Source: JADJXV01 sp046328995
Lineage (GTDB): Bacteria > Bacteroidota > Ignavibacteria > Kapaibacteriales > UBA961
NCBI GenBank assembly: GCA_046328995.1
Contig: JAXLVN010000001.1
Span: forward strand, 248,001-312,000
Reading direction: 5' to 3'
DNA length: 64,000 nt
Under the pieces are notes generated by a model. It did no database searches. It was not told where the DNA came from and saw only the letters and a program-made list of their open reading frames with translations. The translations under genes were made by a program, and so were the position numbers. The first letter of the stretch is position 1. Every line of letters starts with the position of its first letter. Shown here in pieces: positions 1 through 9,937 of this stretch.

Positions 1-3000
1 AATATTATTATAATTGCCAGCAGTAATAGTGTTCGATTGACCTCCGCCAATGAAGTTATGTGTACCTGCTGTAATAATATTGGATTGACCTCCACCGATA
101 GTACCGTGAGTGCCGCCATTGATATTATTTGAAGCACCACCACCGATTGTACCACCGGTTACTGCAGCAGCGATATTATTATCATTTCCACCACCGATTG
201 TTGCATCATTGGCAATTCCGATATCGTTAGCAGTACCGCCACCGATAACATTATGAGTACCACCGGCTAAGGTATTGGTATGACCGCCACCGATCGTATT
301 ATGTGAACCTGCAGTAATCGTGTTTGTTTGTCCACCACTAATTACATCATGAGTACCGGCTGTATGTGCATTACCTTGACCACCAACGATTGAACTGTAA
401 TTTCCGGCAGTAATAGAATTCGTTGAACCTCCACCGATTAAGTTCTCCGTACCGGCAGTATGCGTGTTGCTTATACCGCCAAGGATTGTGCTGTTTGTAC
501 CGTTGGTTACAGTGTTAGATGCACCACCACCGATAAGGTTTTGGCTACCGGCTGTGTGTGTATTGGAAGAACCTCCAAGAATAGTACTGTTTACACCCGT
601 TGTAATATGATTTGTAGAGCCACCACCGATGAGATTTTGTGTACCCGCATCATGATTATTACCTGTACCGCCAAGAATTGTACTGTTTGTACCGTTGGTC
701 ACTGTGTTTGAAGCACCACCACCGATAAGGTTTTGGCTACCTGCTGTGTGTGTATTGGAAGATCCTCCAAGGATTGTACTTGCACTACCGTTGGTTACAT
801 GATTTGTTGTACCGCCGCCAATATGATTGTATGTGCCGGCAGAAACAACATTTGATTGGCCACCGGTGATAGAATTATGAGTTCCGGTTGTGTTTGAATT
901 GGATTGTCCACCACCGATAAAGGCATAGGTACCATTCGCGCCGACTGAGTTAGAATTACCACCACCGATAGTAGAAGAGAACCCTGATGCAGCGATACTG
1001 TTGGTATGACCGCCACCAATAGTAGCAGCTGATGCAGAGGAACTAATACTGTTGTTTGTACCACCACCAATAGTAGCAGCATCAGCATCAGTTGTTATCG
1101 AGTTAGAAGCACCACCACCAATAGTCGTTGTATCGGCATCGGTTATCGTATTCATATGTCCACCGCCAATGGTAGCGTACAGAGAGTTAGTTGTAATCGT
1201 ATTAGAGCGTCCACCGCCGATGGTACTAGCAACTGCAGACGTAGTAATTGTATTATCCATACCACCGTTTATAGAAGAAGCATCAGATTCATTGTTAATG
1301 GTATTTTTTGATCCACCGGTAATAGTTGCAGAATCTGCATTATCTATCGTATTACGTTCTCCGCCACCAATTGTAGCATAGAGGGAAGTGTTCGATACGG
1401 TGTTCAAACGTCCGCCACCAATAGCACTTGCAACTGCCTGCGTGGTCATGATGTTGTCCATACCTCCGGCAATAGTTGATGCATCAGAATTATCATTAAT
1501 GACATTTCTGGCACCACCACCGATAGTTGCCGAGTCAGACAGGAAAATATCGTTGATATGTCCGCCGCCGTTGGTGCTGAAGTTTCCGGAGATGAAATTA
1601 TCCGTACCACCACCGATAGTAGAAGAACGTCCTGTAATAGTATCGCGTGATCCGCCCCCGATAGTGCTGCTGTCATTGGTAATGAAGTGAATATATCCAC
1701 CACCGGTCGTGCTGTAATTACCGGTTGTTTTATTTTGAAGTCCGGAGCCGATATGAGAGTAATTACCATCGACCGTATTACGTTCGCCGGCAACGATGGT
1801 TGAGTAATTTCCTGTCGTCCGGTTGGTATTACCGCCACCGATAAAATTATTAAGTCCACTTGAGAAATTTGAGCGTCCGCCGCCGATAACAGAATAAGTG
1901 CTTGTGCCGGAGATGATATTATCCTGTCCACCTCCGATAGCACCGGAAAGTGCCTGCATGGAATTGTTGCTACCACCGGCGATAGTACCATTGACGCCGG
2001 ACGTTGTATTGCTGAATCCGCCGGATGTGGTGGAATACTGGGCATTGGCAATATTATCACTACCACCTGTAACAGTTGAAAAATTACCGCTGGAAGTATT
2101 ATTTGCTCCCCCCGGAATCGTTGCATTTTGTGCACTTACAGTATTATTATTACCGCCACTGACAGTACCGTAGGTAGCAGTGGAGGTTACGGTGTTATTA
2201 TTTCCACCGGAAATAGTACCATAATTACCGGAAACCGCATTGCTGTTACCTCCGGCAATCGTTGCTGAATTTGAAGAGGCATTGTTGGACGTACCACCGC
2301 CAATGGCTGCGTTGAGTCCGCTGACGTTATTGATGGTACCACCGCCAATGACGGAATTGACGCCGGAAGCTGTATTGTCATTCCCACCGGAAATAGTTGC
2401 ATAATTACCGGCGCTGGTGACAGCATTGCTGAACCCACCCGAAACAGTACCGTGGGTAGCTGCTACTGAGTTCGAATTACCACCGCCGATTGTAGCGCTG
2501 GTAGCACTAACATTATTGGAAATACCACCGCCTACGGTACTGTTTTGTGCTGAAGCAGCGTTGGAATTACCACCTGCGATAGTACTAGACGAACCGCTGG
2601 CTGTGTTGGAGTTACCACCACCGACAGTACTTGATGTAGCGCTTGTAGTGTTGTTGGTACCACCGCTGACTACAGCGTATGTTGCTCCGTTTGAGAGGGT
2701 ATTGTTATATCCACCGGAAATGGTTCCACTCGTTGCTGAGACCTGATTGCTGTATCCCCCGGCTATCGTTCCGTATTGTGCTGTTATTCCGTTGTTACTA
2801 CCGCCGGATATTACCGAGTGAGACGATGATACATTATTGGTGAGTCCACCGGCTGACACACTGTGTGCGCCGGAAACGGTATTGGATTGGCCCCCAATGA
2901 TTGAAGAATATGCACCGGAAGCAGTATTGTTGTCGCCCAATCCGATAAAAGCTTTAAGACCGGTTGCAAAGTTAGCCAGCTTCTTTTCGCCTTTAATTTC

Positions 3001-3486
3001 CGTTAGTAAAGATTGAGAGAGCTTGTCTTTGGTAATTGCACCGTCCGCGATTTTAGAAGAGGTTACACTGCCTTCAGCGAGCTTTGAAGTTGTAATGCTG
3101 CCATCGGGAACGTTTTCTGAGTAGAAAGCATAGGGGACAGATGAGAGAGGGATGCGAGAAAATTCACCTTTGCCATCGTACGAAACGCCAACATACATTT
3201 GGCGGTCGAATTGGAAATTCTTTGGTAACTGTTTAACTACACCTAAAGTGAGGTTAAACAGACCTTTCGTGATAGGAATAGAAAACTCTTCGATCCATAA
3301 AGGATCACCACCCGAAATCTTGTCGTAAAGTCGGATGGTAACCATGTGATTACCATCAGGAATAGGTTTGCTTGTCGAGTCAGTCAGTACTCCTTGAACG
3401 GTAAACGTCCGAGGAATCTGAGCCGAAGCTGAATGGGTAAATACAATCACTGCAGCAGCTGCAGTACCAAGTAACAATTTTTTCAT
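1..3486 (-). CDS. Giant secreted repeat-fibre (tail-fibre/YadA-head-like) protein, C-terminus outside window
   Basis: Open from an ATG at 3486 down to base 1, so 1162 codons are visible and the 3' end is missing. The start MKKLLLGT gives a Sec signal peptide ending near SASA-Q. Residues about 23-150 form a beta-sandwich-like domain, followed by a stalk of repeated SITTSKLADGSV-type units, and from about residue 180 dozens of 14-17-residue repeats with the core GGG-x-x-N and a following S/T-x-I. Such Gly/Asn repeats are typical of left-handed beta-roll or fibre shafts (YadA head, phage-like tail fibres). It is the downstream tandem paralogue of the gene at 3776-8533, aligning without gaps for at least the first 673 residues. 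By analogy with that copy it probably ends in an S74 chaperone domain. The 289-bp gap before the start holds no other gene. Surface adhesin or matrix fibre is an inference. Confidence 0.85.
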   Translation of the reverse strand, partial: MKKLLLGTAAAAVIVFTHSASAQIPRTFTVQGVLTDSTSKPIPDGNHMVTIRLYDKISGGDPLWIEEFSIPITKGLFNLTLGVVKQLPKNFQFDRQMYVGVSYDGKGEFSRIPLSSVPYAFYSENVPDGSITTSKLAEGSVTSSKIADGAITKDKLSQSLLTEIKGEKKLANFATGLKAFIGLGDNNTASGAYSSIIGGQSNTVSGAHSVSAGGLTNNVSSSHSVISGGSNNGITAQYGTIAGGYSNQVSATSGTISGGYNNTLSNGATYAVVSGGTNNTTSATSSTVGGGNSNTASGSSSTIAGGNSNAASAQNSTVGGGISNNVSATSATIGGGNSNSVAATHGTVSGGFSNAVTSAGNYATISGGNDNTASGVNSVIGGGTINNVSGLNAAIGGGTSNNASSNSATIAGGNSNAVSGNYGTISGGNNNTVTSTATYGTVSGGNNNTVSAQNATIPGGANNTSSGNFSTVTGGSDNIANAQYSTTSGGFSNTTSGVNGTIAGGSNNSMQALSGAIGGGQDNIISGTSTYSVIGGGRSNFSSGLNNFIGGGNTNRTTGNYSTIVAGERNTVDGNYSHIGSGLQNKTTGNYSTTGGGYIHFITNDSSTIGGGSRDTITGRSSTIGGGTDNFISGNFSTNGGGHINDIFLSDSATIGGGARNVINDNSDASTIAGGMDNIMTTQAVASAIGGGRLNTVSNTSLYATIGGGERNTIDNADSATITGGSKNTINNESDASSINGGMDNTITTSAVASTIGGGRSNTITTNSLYATIGGGHMNTITDADTTTIGGGASNSITTDADAATIGGGTNNSISSSASAATIGGGHTNSIAASGFSSTIGGGNSNSVGANGTYAFIGGGQSNSNTTGTHNSITGGQSNVVSAGTYNHIGGGTTNHVTNGSASTILGGSSNTHTAGSQNLIGGGASNTVTNGTNSTILGGTGNNHDAGTQNLIGGGSTNHITTGVNSTILGGSSNTHTAGSQNLIGGGASNTVTNGTNSTILGGISNTHTAGTENLIGGGSTNSITAGNYSSIVGGQGNAHTAGTHDVISGGQTNTITAGSHNTIGGGHTNTLAGGTHNVIGGGTANDIGIANDATIGGGNDNNIAAAVTGGTIGGGASNNINGGTHGTIGGGQSNIITAGTHNFIGGGQSNTITAGNYNNI
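1469..2727 (-). repeat. Near-perfect 1,259-bp direct repeat, copy 1 (with 6516-7774)
   Basis: Comparison by eye with 6516-7774 at a constant offset of 5,047 bp shows no difference. Mismatches begin immediately outside, at 1468 (G versus A) and at 2728 (A versus G). It covers codons of about residues 254-673 in both fibre genes. Confidence 0.85.
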
Positions 3487-3775
3487 TACTGAACCTTTAA
3501 TATAAATGAGAGAATACTAAATTGTTTTAAGCAAAAATCGTGAATTTATTTTGAAAAATGTACTAAGTTTAATTCAGCACAGAGTCAGTTAAGCTGCTAA
3601 AAAAAGATTAGTCCATATTCTACATTCATTTACAAGAAATACTTGCGTTGATGAAAATTTACATTTGTCATCTATTGTGGGGGTACTTGATTGGTAAAAC
3701 AAAAAAGTACATGCCGCAAATAAATTAGGAGCATTTTTTTGCCGGCTTTGTATTCAGGAAGTTATAAGATTACTG

Positions 3776-6700
3776 TTATCGATTGCTAGCGGTACGATAG
3801 ACTTTTGAGGTTTTCTTTTTTGCTTTAACCGTGACGGTCTTTTGTACATCCAGCATTGCTTCAATCGCAATTAGACGGGACTTGACACTGTTCAGCTCTG
3901 CAACATTGGATGATAATTGTTCGCTTTGTGCTTTCATAGTCGACATCAATTGCTCATTCTGTGTTTTTAACGAAGTAACTTCTAGTTGAAGAGATTGATT
4001 TTCGTCTTTTAAGTCAGTGGTTCGTTTTTCAAGTCCCTTAATCATTATCATTTCAACACCATGTAAGCTGATAATGTCAAGGGTTTTGTCATTACCGATT
4101 ATACCAAGATCATCTTGACCAAATGCTGAAAAGAAATCCTGAGCCATCATTCCATAATGACGAGATTTTAAAGGGTCATTGATGTAATTCCAAGCCCCGA
4201 TATTAATGTTGCGCATTTTGGGTAAGAATACTTCAGGATTAGCAGTAACGATATTTTCTTTAATTTTTTCATCTGATGCAATGACAAGTACACCAACACA
4301 AGGTCCTGCGGCATTTGCAAGTCCACTAGCTGCTCCAACTGTAACTACAGCTCCATTTAAAGTGGTCGCTCCATTTGCTGTAAGGGCACCAGTTAAAGTG
4401 GTTGCTCCAGTCACAGATAATGTACCACTAATTACCACATTTCCCGTTAAGTTAATGGTTGGTGCAGTTATCGTTGTATTACCGGTTGAAGTAAAATTAT
4501 TTGTTGCACCTGAGGTAATCGTCGTAGCACCAGTAACATTATACGTCACTGCTCCACCTACGGTATGATCTTCGTAACCAGCAGTTGAATAGCGGAATCC
4601 TGTTGGATAGGTAGCACTTAACTCGCCTGCGGCTGCCGTTGCACTTGTGCCTAGAGCAAAGCCACCTGATGCTGCACTACAACCTGTACCCATTGCAAAT
4701 GCAAGGCCGCCCGTGACTGAATTATTCGTTCCACCGAGAATTGCGTTGTTTGTACCGGCTGTAACAGTATTAGATAATCCACCAAGTATTGCGTTATGAG
4801 TACCTGCAAGGACTTTGTTCGTTTGTCCACCTACAATTGAATTCCATGTACCTAAAGTAATTTCATTACCATTCCCACCCCCGATGACATTATCTGTACC
4901 AGCTTTCACTTCATTCTTAGAACCACCACCAATAAAACTGAAGGTACCGTTTATTGTATTTTTAAAACCACCGCCAATAGTTGAAAATCTTGCTAATGGG
5001 TTCAGCGGTCCACCGACATCGTTCATAACTCCACCGCCAATAAATCCCCAACTACCCGCACTATTTCCTTGGCCACCTGCAACCGCACTGTAAACACCAA
5101 ATGCTGTATTGCCAAAAGCTACACCGTCAGCAAGGCCTAAAATTGCTGCTAACACACTCCCTAAATTGTCGGTAAGGTCTGAACTCACAAGACCGCCACC
5201 GCCACCAACGAAACCACCAAGACCAGATACTGAGTTTTGAGAACCGCCGCCAATTGTTCCGTACCGGCCTACTATGCTGCTTATGCTATTATTGAATCCA
5301 CCTAAAATGGAAGAATATTCACCTTGAGCTTTGTTCTCTCGCCCTCCTGCAACCGTCGCAAAACTAGAATTATCAAACGTTCCGTCATCATCACCGGCAA
5401 TATTTTCTTGACCACCACCAATAGTGCTATATTCATCGGTTGATTTGTTTTTATATCCACCATTGATTGAAGTGTAATCTGCAGTGTTTTTATTTTCTTT
5501 GCCGCCGGTAATTGCAGAATAATCAGCATTAATATCGACTATGTTTGAGTTACCGCCACCAATAGTTGAATTAGTGGCTGTGCTTTTGATTTGATTACTT
5601 ACACCACCGCCAATTGTAGCACCTACTGCGTTTGTTGCAATCGCATTATCTGTTCCGCCTGATATTGTTGCAGCATCTGCATTAGCTGCAATACTATTTT
5701 TAGAACCGCCGCCGATTGATGAGCTGTCAGCATCAGCAATTGAATTAAGTTGTCCACCACTGATAGAACCATAGAGTGAATTTGAGGTAATTGTATTACT
5801 ACGTCCACCACCAATAACACTTGCTATTGCAGAAGTTGTAATAGTATTGTCCATACCGCCACCAATTGTAGAAGCGTCGGATTCCTCGGTTATAGTATTC
5901 TTGGCTCCACCTCCAATAATAGAACTATCAGTATTATTGATAGTATTGAGGATACCACCGCTCACAGTAGCATACACTGAATTATTTGAAATTGTGTTTG
6001 AGTGTCCGCCACCTATAATACTAGCATCTATGGATGACGTAATCGTGTTTGAACGCCCTCCACCAATGGCACTTGAAAGTGATGAAGTAGTAATTGTATT
6101 ATCAATACCACCATTAATAGAAGAAGCATCTGATTCATTAATTATGGTATTTTTTGATCCACCCGAAATCGTTGCAGTGTCTGTATTATTGATTGTATTT
6201 CTTTCACCGCCGCCAATTGTTCCATAGAGAGAAGTCGATGTGATAGTATTTGAGCGTCCACCACCGATTGCACTAGCAACAGCAGAAGTCGTTATTGTAT
6301 TATCCATTCCACCATTAATAGCGGATGCATCCGATTCGTTGAGGATTGAATTTTTAGAACCACCGGCAATCGTTGCTGAGTCTGTATTATCAATCGTATT
6401 TCGTTCACCACCACTAATAGTAGCGTAGAGGGAAGTATTCGATACTGTATTTAAGCGTCCTCCACCGATAGCACTAGCAACTGCCTGCGTGGTCATTACA
6501 TTATCCATACCTCCAGCAATAGTTGATGCATCAGAATTATCATTAATGACATTTCTGGCACCACCACCGATAGTTGCCGAGTCAGACAGGAAAATATCGT
6601 TGATATGTCCGCCGCCGTTGGTGCTGAAGTTTCCGGAGATGAAATTATCCGTACCACCACCGATAGTAGAAGAACGTCCTGTAATAGTATCGCGTGATCC

Positions 6701-8533
6701 GCCCCCGATAGTGCTGCTGTCATTGGTAATGAAGTGAATATATCCACCACCGGTCGTGCTGTAATTACCGGTTGTTTTATTTTGAAGTCCGGAGCCGATA
6801 TGAGAGTAATTACCATCGACCGTATTACGTTCGCCGGCAACGATGGTTGAGTAATTTCCTGTCGTCCGGTTGGTATTACCGCCACCGATAAAATTATTAA
6901 GTCCACTTGAGAAATTTGAGCGTCCGCCGCCGATAACAGAATAAGTGCTTGTGCCGGAGATGATATTATCCTGTCCACCTCCGATAGCACCGGAAAGTGC
7001 CTGCATGGAATTGTTGCTACCACCGGCGATAGTACCATTGACGCCGGACGTTGTATTGCTGAATCCGCCGGATGTGGTGGAATACTGGGCATTGGCAATA
7101 TTATCACTACCACCTGTAACAGTTGAAAAATTACCGCTGGAAGTATTATTTGCTCCCCCCGGAATCGTTGCATTTTGTGCACTTACAGTATTATTATTAC
7201 CGCCACTGACAGTACCGTAGGTAGCAGTGGAGGTTACGGTGTTATTATTTCCACCGGAAATAGTACCATAATTACCGGAAACCGCATTGCTGTTACCTCC
7301 GGCAATCGTTGCTGAATTTGAAGAGGCATTGTTGGACGTACCACCGCCAATGGCTGCGTTGAGTCCGCTGACGTTATTGATGGTACCACCGCCAATGACG
7401 GAATTGACGCCGGAAGCTGTATTGTCATTCCCACCGGAAATAGTTGCATAATTACCGGCGCTGGTGACAGCATTGCTGAACCCACCCGAAACAGTACCGT
7501 GGGTAGCTGCTACTGAGTTCGAATTACCACCGCCGATTGTAGCGCTGGTAGCACTAACATTATTGGAAATACCACCGCCTACGGTACTGTTTTGTGCTGA
7601 AGCAGCGTTGGAATTACCACCTGCGATAGTACTAGACGAACCGCTGGCTGTGTTGGAGTTACCACCACCGACAGTACTTGATGTAGCGCTTGTAGTGTTG
7701 TTGGTACCACCGCTGACTACAGCGTATGTTGCTCCGTTTGAGAGGGTATTGTTATATCCACCGGAAATGGTTCCGCTCGTTGCTGAGACCTGATTGCTGT
7801 ATCCCCCGGCTATCGTTCCGTATTGTGCTGTTATTCCGTTGTTACTACCGCCGGATATAGCGGAGTGAGACGATGATACATTATTGGAGAGCCCTCCTGC
7901 CGCGACACTATGAGCGCCGGAAACGGTATTGGATTGGCCCCCAATGATTGAAGAATATGCACCGGAAGCAGTATTGTTGTCGCCCAATCCGATAAAAGCT
8001 TTAAGACCGGTCGCAAAGTTAGCCAGTTTCTTCTCACCTTTTATTTCCGTTAGTAATGATTGGGATAGCTTATCTTTGGTAATTGCACCATCGGCGATTT
8101 TAGAAGTCGTTACGCTACCGTCTGCGAGCTTTGATGTTGTAATGCTGCCGTCGGGAACATTCTCAGAGTTAAATGCGTATGGAGTGGAGGTCAATGGGAT
8201 GCGGACTGATTCTGGTCTTCCATCATATGACACTCCAATATACATCTGGCGGTCGAATTGGAAATTCTTTGGTAATTGCTTGTTGACACCAAGAGTAAGG
8301 TTAAACAACCCTTTGGAGATTGGTGCCGAAAACTCTTCGACCCATAATGGCTCTCCGCCGGTGACTTTGTCATAGACTCGGATGGTTACGACATGATTCC
8401 CGTCAGAAATAACTTTATTTGTAGAGTCTGTCAATACACCCTGCACAGTGAATGTGCGGGGTATTTGCGCATAGAGAGTTGGGGATATCGACAAGCTGCC
8501 GGCTACCAACGAACCAAGAAGTATTTTTTTCAT
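3776..8533 (-). CDS. Giant secreted repeat-fibre protein with C-terminal peptidase S74 (intramolecular chaperone) domain
   Basis: 1585 residues from the ATG at 8533; an upstream in-frame TTG at 8590 would put extra residues before an obvious signal peptide (MKKILLGSL...LYA-Q) and is rejected. Order: signal peptide 1-22; beta-sandwich-like domain about 23-130; TSKLADGSVTTSKI-type stalk to about 170; dozens of GGGxxN repeats about 180-1275, including higher-order units of about 67 residues; a beta-helical threonine-rich stalk about 1300-1415; then S74. The S74 signature SDEKIKENI places Ser1420 and Lys1425 five residues apart, the spacing of the self-cleaving Ser/Lys dyad in phage endosialidase-type chaperones. 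A coiled coil (about 1500-1565) follows and would trimerise. There is no T9SS tail. Known for the family: the chaperone folds a trimeric fibre and then cuts itself off. Surface fibre function is inferred. Confidence 0.88.
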   Translation of the reverse strand: MKKILLGSLVAGSLSISPTLYAQIPRTFTVQGVLTDSTNKVISDGNHVVTIRVYDKVTGGEPLWVEEFSAPISKGLFNLTLGVNKQLPKNFQFDRQMYIGVSYDGRPESVRIPLTSTPYAFNSENVPDGSITTSKLADGSVTTSKIADGAITKDKLSQSLLTEIKGEKKLANFATGLKAFIGLGDNNTASGAYSSIIGGQSNTVSGAHSVAAGGLSNNVSSSHSAISGGSNNGITAQYGTIAGGYSNQVSATSGTISGGYNNTLSNGATYAVVSGGTNNTTSATSSTVGGGNSNTASGSSSTIAGGNSNAASAQNSTVGGGISNNVSATSATIGGGNSNSVAATHGTVSGGFSNAVTSAGNYATISGGNDNTASGVNSVIGGGTINNVSGLNAAIGGGTSNNASSNSATIAGGNSNAVSGNYGTISGGNNNTVTSTATYGTVSGGNNNTVSAQNATIPGGANNTSSGNFSTVTGGSDNIANAQYSTTSGGFSNTTSGVNGTIAGGSNNSMQALSGAIGGGQDNIISGTSTYSVIGGGRSNFSSGLNNFIGGGNTNRTTGNYSTIVAGERNTVDGNYSHIGSGLQNKTTGNYSTTGGGYIHFITNDSSTIGGGSRDTITGRSSTIGGGTDNFISGNFSTNGGGHINDIFLSDSATIGGGARNVINDNSDASTIAGGMDNVMTTQAVASAIGGGRLNTVSNTSLYATISGGERNTIDNTDSATIAGGSKNSILNESDASAINGGMDNTITTSAVASAIGGGRSNTITSTSLYGTIGGGERNTINNTDTATISGGSKNTIINESDASSINGGIDNTITTSSLSSAIGGGRSNTITSSIDASIIGGGHSNTISNNSVYATVSGGILNTINNTDSSIIGGGAKNTITEESDASTIGGGMDNTITTSAIASVIGGGRSNTITSNSLYGSISGGQLNSIADADSSSIGGGSKNSIAANADAATISGGTDNAIATNAVGATIGGGVSNQIKSTATNSTIGGGNSNIVDINADYSAITGGKENKNTADYTSINGGYKNKSTDEYSTIGGGQENIAGDDDGTFDNSSFATVAGGRENKAQGEYSSILGGFNNSISSIVGRYGTIGGGSQNSVSGLGGFVGGGGGLVSSDLTDNLGSVLAAILGLADGVAFGNTAFGVYSAVAGGQGNSAGSWGFIGGGVMNDVGGPLNPLARFSTIGGGFKNTINGTFSFIGGGSKNEVKAGTDNVIGGGNGNEITLGTWNSIVGGQTNKVLAGTHNAILGGLSNTVTAGTNNAILGGTNNSVTGGLAFAMGTGCSAASGGFALGTSATAAAGELSATYPTGFRYSTAGYEDHTVGGAVTYNVTGATTITSGATNNFTSTGNTTITAPTINLTGNVVISGTLSVTGATTLTGALTANGATTLNGAVVTVGAASGLANAAGPCVGVLVIASDEKIKENIVTANPEVFLPKMRNINIGAWNYINDPLKSRHYGMMAQDFFSAFGQDDLGIIGNDKTLDIISLHGVEMIMIKGLEKRTTDLKDENQSLQLEVTSLKTQNEQLMSTMKAQSEQLSSNVAELNSVKSRLIAIEAMLDVQKTVTVKAKKKTSKVYRTASNR
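6516..7774 (-). repeat. Near-perfect 1,259-bp direct repeat, copy 2 (with 1469-2727)
   Basis: Partner of the copy at 1469-2727. Both occupy the same residue numbers (about 254-673) of their genes, so the tract is collinear and in frame. Flanking gene segments on both sides show frequent, mostly wobble-position differences, which makes the uniform tract stand out. Confidence 0.85.
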
Positions 8534-8698
8534 AACTATACCTATAAAATAAACGTAAACTGAAGTTGTACTTTGTCTTCTATTCTGCAAAAATCGAAAA
8601 AAAAATGTTTTTTAAAAGCATCTTTTGTGTTAATACCCTAATTTATATTACTCTATATATCGTTTGGATAGAAAGTGTTACGTAGAACTACGTAGAAT

Positions 8699-8730
8699 AA
8701 AAAAAGCTGAAGGTTCTTTCTTCAGCTTTT
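8699..8730 (-). terminator. Rho-independent terminator after the sigma-factor cassette
   Basis: Read on the minus strand, AAAAGCTGAAG and CTTCAGCTTTT form an 11-bp stem around a short loop, followed by further Ts. It lies about 45 bp past the stop at 8776 and separates the cassette from the fibre genes. Confidence 0.85.
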
Positions 8731-8775
8731 AAGGGAATTATTTCGAAATAGTAATCGGTTTTCGCAGCTAGTAAT

Positions 8776-9282
8776 TCATCGTTCCTGTTTTCTTTCGAGC
8801 AACATTTTTTGTAATTGAGCTACAAAGTTATTCTCAAAAACAATGAATTTGGCGTATTGTTCCTCGGTCAGCAGTGAACGCATTGATTTAATCTTATCGC
8901 TGACCGCAGCGTTGAGTGCGTTTTGTTTTTCCAGCACAACATCAGCTTTTCGGTAATAATCACCGCTTTTGCCGGCTTTTGACCGCACGGCCTTCTCCAA
9001 ATCGGAGACCGATTCCTGGAGGTCAAGCTTGGCTTCTTCGATTTTTTTCTGCAATTGGTTGTACCGAGTAAAGAATTTCTCAGCCGTTTGCTCATCCATG
9101 TCAAGGATGTCGATGAGACGCATTTTCTTTAATTGTTCGATTTTTTCTTTTGCCTTCGGTCTGTCTTCCAAGCGGTTGAACTGCTGTGACATAAGTACCG
9201 AAGGAGAGAGGCAAATTATCATCAAGACCACGAGCGGCAGTATCGAAAATGCCATAGTATCAGAGAATTGACGGGTTTTCAT
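8776..9282 (-). CDS. Spy/CpxP-like LTxxQ-motif periplasmic protein
   Basis: 168 residues; a hydrophobic segment at about 11-31 (signal peptide or anchor) precedes a charged, all-helical region. An LTEEQ sequence near residue 140 matches the LTxxQ motif of Spy/CpxP/ZraP periplasmic stress proteins. Its ATG at 9282 overlaps the end of the anti-sigma candidate gene by 23 bp, so it is translationally linked as third gene of the sigma cassette. In such cassettes a periplasmic LTxxQ protein often acts as stress sensor or chaperone (as in CnrX/CpxP systems); that role is inferred here. A terminator follows at 8699-8730. Confidence 0.7.
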   Translation of the reverse strand: MKTRQFSDTMAFSILPLVVLMIICLSPSVLMSQQFNRLEDRPKAKEKIEQLKKMRLIDILDMDEQTAEKFFTRYNQLQKKIEEAKLDLQESVSDLEKAVRSKAGKSGDYYRKADVVLEKQNALNAAVSDKIKSMRSLLTEEQYAKFIVFENNFVAQLQKMLLERKQER

Positions 9283-9928
9283 AGCGTAAGTCCTTCAATA
9301 ATTCTTGGAGTTCAGTTTCGGTTAAATTGAGCCATAAATCATCACTATGGGTGTATGATACCGATGCATCATCATTCCATTCTTGTACAGATGCAGCAAG
9401 TAAATCTTCGACCGCACCGGATGCTTGAGGGATACTCTCCGGAAAAACGACGAGATTAGATGCTTCTTCAAGTGCAGCAGCGAGACTGACGTCTTCATTG
9501 ATGAGAAGCCGGGTATCATCCGGATGCAAAAGTTGAATATGGCTGTCGGTCATCACCTGAGCTGTGTGAGGAGTAAAGAGCCCCGGCTGAAGTAAGCGTA
9601 CGCCTAGCACTGCAAGGATGACCACTGCTACAGAAGGAAGTGCAAATCGAGCCCAAAAAGCAGTCGAGAGCAGCGCAGTCGAACGGGTTGTCCGGAGTCG
9701 ATCATTGACTTTCATCGATAAATTGCGTGTCCGATGGTCAATTTCAGACTCGAGGAACGATGAATCTATCGTTCCAAAAACGTTCTTGATTTCGGCAAAC
9801 TCTTGCTCTATTTCAGGATAGTAGGGAAGTGAACGCTCTATAAGTCGGATTTCTTCATCGCTTGCTTTCCCAAAAGCATAGTCAGGAAGGAGGGACTCGA
9901 GTTCAGATTTGGTAAGAATAGTGTTCAT
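9260..9928 (-). CDS. Putative membrane anti-sigma factor
   Basis: 222 residues with a single membrane segment at about 92-112 separating a charged N-terminal (cytoplasmic) part from a C-terminal (periplasmic) part. It begins 9 bp after the ECF sigma gene, the standard position for the cognate anti-sigma factor. The protein contains no cysteine, so it is not a zinc-binding (ZAS/HCC) anti-sigma factor. The N-terminal stretch with ELESLLPDYAFGK resembles the helical sigma-binding start of anti-sigma proteins, but I cannot name a family. Function is mainly by position. Confidence 0.65.
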   Translation of the reverse strand: MNTILTKSELESLLPDYAFGKASDEEIRLIERSLPYYPEIEQEFAEIKNVFGTIDSSFLESEIDHRTRNLSMKVNDRLRTTRSTALLSTAFWARFALPSVAVVILAVLGVRLLQPGLFTPHTAQVMTDSHIQLLHPDDTRLLINEDVSLAAALEEASNLVVFPESIPQASGAVEDLLAASVQEWNDDASVSYTHSDDLWLNLTETELQELLKDLRYENPSIL

Positions 9929-9937
9929 AGATGCACC

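Noticed and set aside
460..2746. Several plus-strand open frames of 80-110 codons rich in PPPIV repeats
   Set aside because: They are the reverse-strand reading of the GGGxxN repeats of the fibre gene; long open antisense frames follow from the repeat composition.
1..8533. Prophage origin of the fibre genes because of the S74 domain
   Set aside because: No other phage gene is nearby and both have Sec signal peptides; free-standing bacterial S74 fibres are known in this group.
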